Shown in pieces: positions 57,487 through 64,000 of a stretch of DNA of 64,000 nucleotides; position 1 is the first letter of the stretch; each line of letters opens with the position of its first letter. The translations under genes were made by a program, and so were the position numbers. A model generated the notes under the pieces. It made no database searches and was not told the DNA's origin. It saw only the letters and a list, made by a program, of their open reading frames with translations. Origin of the DNA: Cohnella endophytica (lineage in GTDB: Bacteria; Bacillota; Bacilli; Paenibacillales; Paenibacillaceae); contig NZ_RBZM01000008.1 of assembly GCF_003628305.1 (NCBI RefSeq), forward strand, positions 1-64,000, in the 5' to 3' direction.

Positions 57487-57511
57487 GCGCTCAAGTGAGC
57501 GCTTTTTATTT
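57487..57511 (+). terminator. Terminator-like hairpin before the TerY-P-like operon
   Basis: Perfect stem GCGCTCA / TGAGCGC with an AG loop and TTTTTATTTT on the plus strand. No plus-strand gene lies just upstream; it may shield the operon from read-through or be left from a lost gene. Confidence 0.7.
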
Positions 57512-57742
57512 TATCCATATGCAGGAAAATGATCGCATGTAGTCGAAGATTAGCAGATGGTAATTTTGTGTAATTAAGGGAGATCTGGATTAACACGAGT
57601 AAAGGCAATCTAGGCTATTAGATTGTTCAACGCAAGCGCTAGTTGCAGTTGTTGGAATAACCCTTTCGCGGAATATGACTATTTGTACCTTGGCGATATT
57701 CTATATATCAATTTGGTATATACAGAAGGGGGGAATAGCATA

Positions 57743-58825
57743 GTGAAGCGAGATTCTTGGTTGCGGAAATTAATAGAACAACTTATAACGGATAAACCTG
57801 AAATTCTTCATGATGAAGAAAAGCTTTCAAATGTAATTACAGATGCTATAAATAAAAGCCTACCTGAAGCCTCGGAGTTAATTTACAATAATTTGAAAAC
57901 CAACTCTGGGGATATGCTTGAGGATCATAGGTTACTTCGTCAGGAATTCGAAGCTCGATTGCAGAGAAGATGGTCAAAAGCCTTAAATTTGCTTGAGACA
58001 CTTATCGTACTATCCCGTGAAAGTGGGGAGGAGTTTTGTGAGGATGTTTTTGATGAAGATGCTGAAATAGATAATCTACAAGTTAGCTCAGTGATAGTTA
58101 GACTTCATGCTAGAGCTTGTAGAGTAGCACATGAGGTGCTTACCTTGTTGCGGGCCGGCTATGCAGATGGGGCGCTTGCAAGATGGAGGACTCTTCACGA
58201 AGTGTCAACAACGGCTTTTTTTATCGCGCATCATGGAAAGGATCTTGCAATTCGTTATGTTGAGTATGAGGACATTGAGAGATACAACGAAATGTTAGAG
58301 TATCAAAGAAGTTATGAGAAGCTCGGATATGAGAAGCTTGAAGACGAAGCAGTTCAGGAAATTATTGAGAGAAAAGAAGAACTTGTCAAAAGTTATGGAG
58401 AGGATTTTAGAAAAGAATATGGATGGACATTAGGAATACTTCCAAAGGGAAAACGGACATTTAAGCATATAGAAGAAAGCATGGACTTTAGTCATTGGAG
58501 AACCTATTTTAAGTTGGCTAATAATTATGTGCATTCGGGTCCACTTGGAACCATTTTCCCACTTGGTAGTATGAAACACGTCGATCATTTACTTCCTGGT
58601 GCTTCTAATTACGGATTAGCGACTCCAGGTCAAAATACAGGAATATCTCTTGTACAAATAACAACATGCTTGTTAACTATCGAGCCTACATATCAAAGGT
58701 TACTGGCAGCAAAGGTACTTCAACTTTTTCTTTATGAGTTATGTAGCGAATTTGTAGATACGCAAGAGGATATTGAGAATGAAGAAAAGGAACTCAGGAA
58801 ACGAGAGGAAGCTATTGTCGAGTAA
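57743..58825 (+). CDS. DUF5677-like protein
   Basis: A 360-residue soluble helical protein. The central region (LHARACRVAHEVLTLLRAGY, GALARWRTLHEVSTTAFFIA, YVHSGPLGT) fits the DUF5677 family, whose function is not known but which occurs in accessory regions. The last 30 residues form a charged coiled coil (EDIENEEKELRKREEAIVE). The start is GTG at 57743 with AAGGGGGG nine bases ahead; a longer frame from 57623 has no site. It lies 27 bp upstream of the VWA gene and so is probably the first gene of the four-gene operon. Confidence 0.72.
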   Translation: MKRDSWLRKLIEQLITDKPEILHDEEKLSNVITDAINKSLPEASELIYNNLKTNSGDMLEDHRLLRQEFEARLQRRWSKALNLLETLIVLSRESGEEFCEDVFDEDAEIDNLQVSSVIVRLHARACRVAHEVLTLLRAGYADGALARWRTLHEVSTTAFFIAHHGKDLAIRYVEYEDIERYNEMLEYQRSYEKLGYEKLEDEAVQEIIERKEELVKSYGEDFRKEYGWTLGILPKGKRTFKHIEESMDFSHWRTYFKLANNYVHSGPLGTIFPLGSMKHVDHLLPGASNYGLATPGQNTGISLVQITTCLLTIEPTYQRLLAAKVLQLFLYELCSEFVDTQEDIENEEKELRKREEAIVE

Positions 58826-58852
58826 CAACTTGAATAAGGAGATGCTTTACAA

Positions 58853-59524
58853 ATGTCAAACTTTGACCAAATCCCATTTGCTGCAGAATTTGCTGAGAAT
58901 CCTGAGCCCAGATGTCCATGCATTTTATTGCTGGATACTTCATATTCGATGAATGGCAATCCGATTAATGAGCTTAACAACGGTCTTGTGACTTTCAAAG
59001 AAGAGCTAACTTCCGATGCCATGGCATCCAAAAGAGTAGAATTGGCAATTGTAAGTTTTGGGCCTGTGCAAGTTGTAGCTGACTTTCAGACTCCAGATAT
59101 GTTCTATCCTCCGACGTTGATCGCAAATAATGATACACCGATGGGAAGCGCAATTGAGCAAGGGCTCGAGATGCTGAAATATCGTAAGGAAGTTTATAAA
59201 CAAAATGGAATCTCCTATTATAGGCCCTGGATTTTCTTAATTACAGACGGTGCGCCAACTGACAACTGGCATCGAGCTGCGACATTAGTAAAAGAAGGCG
59301 AAACATCCAAGTCATTTATGTTCTTTGCTGTGGGCGTGGAGGGCGCGGATATGACTACACTTAGACAAATTTCAGCCAGAGATCCCTTGAAATTAAAAGG
59401 ACTCAAGTTTAGAGAACTATTCTCCTGGTTGTCTAATTCGCTTAGCTCAGTCTCTCATTCTACTCCTGGAGACCAGATTAAGCTTGAAAACCCTGCGACT
59501 CCTGATGGGTGGGGCGTGATTTAA
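58853..59524 (+). CDS. VWA-domain protein, TerY/YegL type
   Basis: A 223-residue von Willebrand A protein with an intact metal-ion site: D28-x-S30-x-S32 ([16 protein letters not shown]), the Thr in [13 protein letters not shown] and the Asp in [12 protein letters not shown]. No signal peptide, so it is cytoplasmic. The RCPxxLLLDTS-SM start is the hallmark of TerY-like VWA proteins. An AAGGAG lies upstream. The next gene starts at the base after its stop. Probably a scaffold whose state is set by the kinase and phosphatase. Confidence 0.88.
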   Translation: MSNFDQIPFAAEFAENPEPRCPCILLLDTSYSMNGNPINELNNGLVTFKEELTSDAMASKRVELAIVSFGPVQVVADFQTPDMFYPPTLIANNDTPMGSAIEQGLEMLKYRKEVYKQNGISYYRPWIFLITDGAPTDNWHRAATLVKEGETSKSFMFFAVGVEGADMTTLRQISARDPLKLKGLKFRELFSWLSNSLSSVSHSTPGDQIKLENPATPDGWGVI

Positions 59525-60325
59525 GTGTGGAAATACGCAAGTGCTTCAGTGCGAGGCACTTCCCATGAAAAAAGTGAAAAGCCCTGTCAGGACTTCTCTG
59601 TATGCCAAATAATTAATACGCATAACGGCAACGAAGTATTAATTGCCGTTGTATCAGACGGAGCAGGTAGCGCAACGCATTCCGAAGTCGGTTCGGAACT
59701 CGCCTGCTCTTTGTTTGTTGATGAGATAACCGCTTATCTTGAAACTGGTAATCGAATTCAAGGACTCGACCGTGAGTTTTATGTGGAATGGATTTTGCGT
59801 TTTCAGCACGAAGTAAAGGTACGGGCAGACGCAATGTCGTTATCTTCTAGAGAATTTGCCTGTACTTTCCTGTCTATAGTGATTGATGATTCATGCGCTG
59901 TTTTTGCCCAGGTTGGAGATGGGGCGATTGTAACGAATAGTCCTGAAGAAGAAGATATCTATAGCTGGCAATTCTGGCCCCAACAAGGTGAGTATGAAAA
60001 TACAACTTTCTTTGCTACTCAGACGAATGCCAGTGAGAAGCTTGAGTTTAGCTTGCGGACTGGAAGAGTTTGCTCAGAGGTTGCTCTTTTTACCGACGGT
60101 CTACAGAGGTTAGCTCTTCACTATCAATCCCAAAGCGCTCATAGTCCGTTTTTTCGTCCCTTTTTTCAAGCGCTCAGAGATCAACCAGAGGCAAAATCCA
60201 TCAAGTTTACGAGTTCGCTTAAGTCCTTTCTGGAGTCTGAACAAGTAAACAACAGGACAGACGATGACAAAAGCCTAATTTTGGCCACGAGAAGGCAAGA
60301 TACGCCTTCTGATAACTCTAGATGA
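59525..60325 (+). CDS. PP2C-family protein phosphatase (YegK-like)
   Basis: A 266-residue metal-dependent Ser/Thr phosphatase. Seen: KPCQDFSV with Asp23, SDGAGSATHSEVGS (D45-G46), FAQVGDGAIVT, LFTDGLQRLA and the closing Asp in RTDDDKSLIL. All metal-binding positions appear to be kept, so it should be active. GTG start directly after the VWA stop, and ATGA overlap with the kinase, so the three proteins are made together. Confidence 0.88.
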   Translation: MWKYASASVRGTSHEKSEKPCQDFSVCQIINTHNGNEVLIAVVSDGAGSATHSEVGSELACSLFVDEITAYLETGNRIQGLDREFYVEWILRFQHEVKVRADAMSLSSREFACTFLSIVIDDSCAVFAQVGDGAIVTNSPEEEDIYSWQFWPQQGEYENTTFFATQTNASEKLEFSLRTGRVCSEVALFTDGLQRLALHYQSQSAHSPFFRPFFQALRDQPEAKSIKFTSSLKSFLESEQVNNRTDDDKSLILATRRQDTPSDNSR

Positions 60326-62265
60326 TGAAAGTCATTACAAGTGCGATCGATGGTGCGGGTAAAGTCGTTTATTTGGATGGCGAGCTCGGTAGGGGCGGAG
60401 AGGGAAGTGTTTTTGCGGTCAAGGCGAATGCTAATGCCGTGGCTAAAATATATCATCAGTCGATATCCAGTGAGAAGCAAGAAAAGATCAGAAAGATGGT
60501 AAACCTGAAGTCTAATTCGTTGCTGAAGTTTACGACTTGGCCTACTGATACATTAAAAGATGCTAAAGGTCAAATTATTGGATTTCTTATGCCTAGACTT
60601 ACAGGTAAGGAAATCCACAAGCTTTATGGCCCAAAGACGAGACTGCTTGAATTCCCAAATGCGTCATACTCTTTTCTTGTTCATACAGCTGCGAATATGG
60701 CGCGGGCTTTTGCAACAGTACATGAAAACGGGCACGTAATTGGTGATATAAACCATGGAAACTTTTATGTATCAGATCAAGCAACAGTTACGATGTTGGA
60801 TTGCGATAGTTTTCAAATTGGTACACCTAACAGGCTTTTCAAATGTGAAGTTGGTATTCCGATGTATCAGCCTCCTGAATTACAAGAAATCACTTCATTC
60901 AGGGACATAACAAGGATCCCGAACCATGATAACTTTGGGTTGGCTTTATTCATATTTCTTCTGTTGTTCATGGGGAGGCATCCATTTGCTGGGCGCTACC
61001 TAGGTCCTGGAGAAATGCCAATTGAAAAGGCGATTAAGGAGTATCGATTTGCTTACAGTAGCTCAGCTCAAGGTAAGATGATACAACCGCCACCCGGAAC
61101 ACTCCATATGGGGACAGTTCCCTTCCAGCTAGCGGGGCTGTTTGAGAGGGCGTTTTCTACTGAGGGCCGCAGAGATAATGCACGTCCTAAGCCTGAAGAG
61201 TGGATACAAGCGCTCGAAGGACTCTCAGGAAGTTTGCAGAAATGTAGTCACAAAGAAGGGCATGTATTTTCCAGGGTAAATAAGAGTTGCCCTTGGTGCG
61301 AGCTTGAGCAGAAGACAGGGGTTGTCCTTTTTCATGCTGCGGTCTTTACGATATCGCAAGCGATAAGTTCTTTTGATCTGAATAGGTTTTGGCAACAAAT
61401 ATTGAGTGTACCTTCGCCAGGTAGGCCATCTATTTTGCCTATACCGGCCTCTATTCCTACACAGCCTAATGCTATTGTTGTTGAAAGGGCTAGACGGATG
61501 AAGAGGCGAAAGTTAATAGCGTGCTTTCCAGTATTAATTGGCATATGTGTAGGGATAGCTTTTCCTAATGCATTGTTTTTCATTATAGTTGTTACCGCTA
61601 TTGTTACTTCGGTTATGTATAAATCCGAGAATAACAATCTTAAGCAGGAGTACTTAAAGAAAAAGAATGAAGCCCAACAACGATGGGATAATATTTCGAG
61701 TAGGTGGAATAAAGAGGCTGGGGAAGATTTGTTTGTGCAAAAGATGAAGCAGCTTGAAAAAGCTAAACAAGAATACATAGGATTATCGAAACAAAGAGCC
61801 GAAAAGTTAAAACAGCTTGAATTAAACCAACATAAAAGTCAGCTTCGGGCCTACCTCGAACGTTATCGAATAGAGGATGCTAGAATTGATGGGATTGGTC
61901 CGAGTCGGAAAGCAACACTTGAGGCATTTGGGGTAGAGACAGCATCAGATATTACGACACATGCCATTAGACAAGTCCCTGGATTCGGCCCCACGTATAC
62001 AAGAAAGCTTATAGATTGGCGATATAGCATTGAAAAGCGTTTTGTATTTAATCCTCATAAGGGTATCCCTCAAGCCGACATTGTAAGTCTTGATCGTGAT
62101 ATTCTTTCTCAGAAAAAGAGGCTCGAACAAGAAATACAATTAGGGGCGAATCAGTTGATGCAAAAAGCCAACCAAATTAAAGTTAGACGTAACACCTTAT
62201 GGCCAGAGCTTGAGCTTGCGGCTAAGGAGTTAGCTCAAGCTAATACTGATTATAATGCTTTATAG
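60322..62265 (+). CDS. Protein kinase with zinc-ligand, membrane and helix-hairpin-helix regions (YegI-like)
   Basis: A 647-residue protein. Kinase domain (~15-300): Gly loop LGRGGEGSVF (22-31), Lys42, catalytic loop GDINHGN (Asp142, Asn147, replacing HRDxxxxN) and LDCDSF at the DFG position. After it come Cys/His pairs fit for zinc (KCSHKEGH and SCPWC), two hydrophobic segments (~395-440), a coiled coil, and a helix-hairpin-helix pair (RIDGIGPSRKATLEAFGV and RQVPGFGPTYTRKLIDWR), followed by another coiled coil. This order is that of the kinase in the TerY-P triad. Helix-hairpin-helix modules often bind DNA. Confidence 0.86.
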   Translation: MMKVITSAIDGAGKVVYLDGELGRGGEGSVFAVKANANAVAKIYHQSISSEKQEKIRKMVNLKSNSLLKFTTWPTDTLKDAKGQIIGFLMPRLTGKEIHKLYGPKTRLLEFPNASYSFLVHTAANMARAFATVHENGHVIGDINHGNFYVSDQATVTMLDCDSFQIGTPNRLFKCEVGIPMYQPPELQEITSFRDITRIPNHDNFGLALFIFLLLFMGRHPFAGRYLGPGEMPIEKAIKEYRFAYSSSAQGKMIQPPPGTLHMGTVPFQLAGLFERAFSTEGRRDNARPKPEEWIQALEGLSGSLQKCSHKEGHVFSRVNKSCPWCELEQKTGVVLFHAAVFTISQAISSFDLNRFWQQILSVPSPGRPSILPIPASIPTQPNAIVVERARRMKRRKLIACFPVLIGICVGIAFPNALFFIIVVTAIVTSVMYKSENNNLKQEYLKKKNEAQQRWDNISSRWNKEAGEDLFVQKMKQLEKAKQEYIGLSKQRAEKLKQLELNQHKSQLRAYLERYRIEDARIDGIGPSRKATLEAFGVETASDITTHAIRQVPGFGPTYTRKLIDWRYSIEKRFVFNPHKGIPQADIVSLDRDILSQKKRLEQEIQLGANQLMQKANQIKVRRNTLWPELELAAKELAQANTDYNAL

Positions 62266-62496
62266 AGAATTTCAAACAGGTTACGGATGAATACTGGGAA
62301 TTATAGCTATACAATTTCGGAGATTTGCTACGGAGGGCAAGCATGTTATTTATCTTAAGGCGTTTCAAATAGTCAAACTTATAGAATTAAGGCGAGCCAA
62401 TGATTGGGGTGGTTAATATTGTGTAAACAACACTCATAGCGAGCTAATAATCAATGAAACTTGATTCGGTGTTAACTATAGAAGTAGGAGGGAAAT
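62266..62496. other. Gap after the kinase gene
   Basis: No gene supported. A CGGAGGG followed by an ATG at 62344 opens only a nine-codon frame. I see no terminator. Confidence 0.35.
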
Positions 62497-62682
62497 ATGG
62501 ATAAGAAGAGACATGTTAATTATATAGTTGGAACAAGTTGTTCCGTACCTTGGTGCCAACATGAAGCAGAATTCGAAACATATCTTTATGACTACTATGA
62601 CTTTGCTAGTCCCCTTGAGCATCGACTTTCATTGAGGGACTACAACGATTTGAAAACTTGGTTGGAGGAATACAGAGTGTGA
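62497..62682 (+). CDS. Small unrecognised protein, 61 residues
   Basis: A short acidic, aromatic-rich protein (MDKKRHVNYIVGTSCSVPWC, then YLYDYYDFASPLEHRLSLRD). A strong AGGAGGG lies before the ATG, which supports translation. The frame ends four bases inside the attR repeat, so it is the last gene of the island. Two Cys (SCSVPWCQH) could bind metal. Function unknown. Confidence 0.6.
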   Translation: MDKKRHVNYIVGTSCSVPWCQHEAEFETYLYDYYDFASPLEHRLSLRDYNDLKTWLEEYRV

Positions 62683-62781
62683 CAGGGGGGTCTCTAGAGT
62701 GACATCAATTTGTCACTACACCCGTAGAAGCACATGTGACGTTGTCATCGGACAGGGGTTCGACTCCCCTCGTCTCCACCA
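62679..62781 (+). repeat. attR: displaced copy of the ssrA 3' end
   Basis: 103 bases from GTGACAGGG to CCACCA, about 92% identical to the end of ssrA. The T arm is unchanged, but the acceptor strand reads CGTCTCC. With no 5' part it cannot make tmRNA. It marks the far edge of the island. Confidence 0.85.
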
Positions 62782-62864
62782 TACTAAAAGCGAACATGCA
62801 TGATTTTGTCTTAAGACAGGGATGTGTTTTTGTTTTATCAAATTTAAGCCCTGAGGGTGTGTTT

Positions 62865-62927
62865 ATGGATATGGCTGCTATTGGTAGTCGGATCAAATCA
62901 ATAAGAGCTTACAATAAAAACGAATAA
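62865..62927 (+). pseudogene. Possible N-terminal remnant of an XRE-type regulator
   Basis: A 20-codon frame (MDMAAIGSRIKSIRAYNKNE) that resembles the first helix of XRE-family regulators, with GAGGGTG ahead of the ATG, then a stop. Too short to be sure. Confidence 0.25.
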
Positions 62928-63049
62928 GCCCCACATATATTACGCCGTATGCTTTTATAATTGAAAGAACGCATCCATCCGCCGGTATTGAACGTGATGG
63001 GACAGCTGATCGGATTTCGATCCAATAACATCTAGGGGCGTGAAGATTC

Positions 63050-63628
63050 GTGGAAAAGGTTAGAATCCTTCGATTTTCAAATGATGGCTTTAAGACGTAT
63101 GACTATACTTCTTCGCACTACAATATCTATCTTGATCAGTACCAAAGGGATGTAAAGTATTTTGAAGAAGCGAACTTCATTGGATTAAAATGTTGCTATG
63201 CGTTTTATTACGTCTTTGATGAACAAGACGTACAGCCTGGTTCGAAACTATCATTACGTAATGGTAATCAGGTGAATACAGCCTATCTGCCGCTTGATCA
63301 TGTCGTATACGTCCGGAATATGCGTCCGGACGGTACACGTATTGTTCGAGGCTACAAGAAGGTACTGAACCCGACCGATAATAACTTACATGAATTCGAA
63401 GATGATTCCATTTATGACTATCTTAAATGGGTACGCATGAGCCTGAGACTTGCGCTTCAGCGCTCCAGGGAATACATGACGTTAACCGGTAAAACGACGG
63501 TTCCGGAAATATTAAGCGAAATGCTCCTAACCCAAATTGATGTTGATCGTTTGGAACAGGTTGTACATTATCCGTTCAGTCCCCTCTTTTCTCGAAAGAA
63601 GTGGTGGAATACTCCGGCAACAATATGA
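63050..63628 (+). CDS. Unrecognised protein, 192 residues
   Basis: Begins MEKVRILRFSNDGFKTYDYT; mostly polar with many aromatic residues, no signal peptide or membrane segment. The first ~100 residues look like a beta-rich domain (LKCCYAFYYVFDEQDVQPGS, YLPLDHVVYVRNMRPDGTRI); the rest is helical. GTG start, with AGGGGCGTGAAG ahead. It is just outside the island edge, of intermediate base composition, and is followed 49 bp later by another gene in the same direction. A TATAAT at 62956 is a possible -10. Confidence 0.65.
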   Translation: MEKVRILRFSNDGFKTYDYTSSHYNIYLDQYQRDVKYFEEANFIGLKCCYAFYYVFDEQDVQPGSKLSLRNGNQVNTAYLPLDHVVYVRNMRPDGTRIVRGYKKVLNPTDNNLHEFEDDSIYDYLKWVRMSLRLALQRSREYMTLTGKTTVPEILSEMLLTQIDVDRLEQVVHYPFSPLFSRKKWWNTPATI

Positions 63629-63677
63629 ATATAACATGAAACTACTATTTCGAAATTTACTTAAGGGAGTGTGTTGA

Positions 63678-64000
63678 ATGAGCGAGCAGGTTGTTTATCG
63701 TGCGGTTGATATTAGTTTACATTCTAAGGTCACATTTTCCAGTGGCCTTACCGGACAGGCATTTACTTTTGGTGATGACGGTTTAATTGTTATAGGTAGA
63801 GCCGTTAATGCGCCAGGAAGCATTGTATGTGCTATCGGATGGAATGGCGTTCAGAAGATCTTCGACATTAAGTGTGAAGGCCCGATTCTGGCAGAATACC
63901 TTGATCAATTTTCGGGATTTCCATCGGATGTAAGAACATACATTCAACTCGCCATAAATTCGGAGCATAGTCCGAGTTATGACTTTTTCAAAACGTTCAG
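63678..64000 (+). CDS. Unrecognised protein, 5' part (runs off the window)
   Basis: An open frame from ATG at 63678 to the window end, at least 107 codons: MSEQVVYRAVDISLHSKVTF at the start, then beta-rich sequence (QAFTFGDDGLIVIGRAVNAP). AAGGGAGTG precedes the ATG. Same strand and close behind the previous gene, so probably co-transcribed. Function unknown. Confidence 0.65.
   Translation, partial: MSEQVVYRAVDISLHSKVTFSSGLTGQAFTFGDDGLIVIGRAVNAPGSIVCAIGWNGVQKIFDIKCEGPILAEYLDQFSGFPSDVRTYIQLAINSEHSPSYDFFKTF

Larger units (their letters stand above)
53986..62781. mobile_element. Genomic island integrated at ssrA
   Basis: About 8.8 kb of AT-rich DNA between two copies of the tmRNA 3' end. It has a cargo operon (57743-62265), a coupled gene pair, a broken gene and serine-recombinase remnants. 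I see no intact integrase, so it looks immobile now. Base composition changes sharply from GC-rich to AT-rich near 54400. Confidence 0.8.

Noticed and set aside
57357..57608. 83-codon minus-strand frame
   Set aside because: No ribosome site; a different phase of the same DNA carries the recombinase-domain remnant.
62736..62927. 63-codon plus-strand frame starting inside attR
   Set aside because: Begins within the tmRNA-derived repeat without a site; only its last 20 codons may be a regulator remnant, listed separately.

Overview
The window is chromosomal DNA of a spore-forming Gram-positive bacterium of the Paenibacillaceae (Paenibacillus/Cohnella type; this is inference). The grounds are a B. 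subtilis-like gene order (hprK-lgt-ppaX-yvoF, his genes, trxB, rapZ-yvcK-whiA-crh, clpP, cggR-gapA-pgk-tpiA-gpmI-eno, secG-rnr, smpB-ssrA), strong AGGAGG-type ribosome sites, an sda homologue, a YesM/YesN two-component pair beside an LplB/LplC-type sugar transporter, and fairly GC-rich coding DNA.

Layout. 1-887: the 3' end of a 23S rRNA gene, then six tRNA genes (Met, Val, Asp, Phe, Tyr, Lys) with no 5S gene between, closed by a terminator. 890-1586: no gene, but a 51-bp tandem repeat. 1587-10239: cell-wall lipid carrier glycosyltransferase, a PucR/CdaR-type regulator, an MsmX/UgpC-type ATPase, the hprK-lgt-ppaX-yvoF operon and an exported FAD protein. 10329-19287: a histidine operon hisZGDBHAFIE followed by hisJ and a prs paralogue that could supply PRPP; its hisA is of the eukaryotic (yeast HIS6) type and follows a 210-bp structured spacer. 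19892-26898: TPR/HTH protein, trxB, glcK, rapZ, yvcK, whiA and an HPr/Crh protein. 27016-35461: a SIMPL protein and, on the minus strand, a solute-binding protein, two permeases, a response regulator, a sensor kinase and an Sda-like protein. 35693-43860: clpP with a CtsR box, tRNA-Arg, and the glycolytic operon with a CggR operator. 43959-53985: LCP and BI-1 proteins, a TIM-barrel protein, a GNAT protein, secG, rnr with a long Gly/Arg-rich tail, a stand-alone pyrB, smpB and ssrA.

53986-62781 is an AT-rich genomic island inserted at the 3' end of ssrA. A 103-base copy of the tmRNA 3' end lies at its far edge, and tandem scars containing further tmRNA-end copies lie at its near edge. It holds a broken gene, remnants of serine recombinases, a DNA-binding-like protein coupled to a 40-residue hydrophobic peptide, and a tight operon of DUF5677-like protein, VWA protein, PP2C phosphatase and a kinase with zinc-ligand and helix-hairpin-helix regions. 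The last three match the TerY-P phosphorylation triad (compare E. coli yegL/yegK/yegI). This is the best candidate in the window for an uncharacterised stress or conflict system. Two unrecognised genes follow the island and the last one runs off the window.
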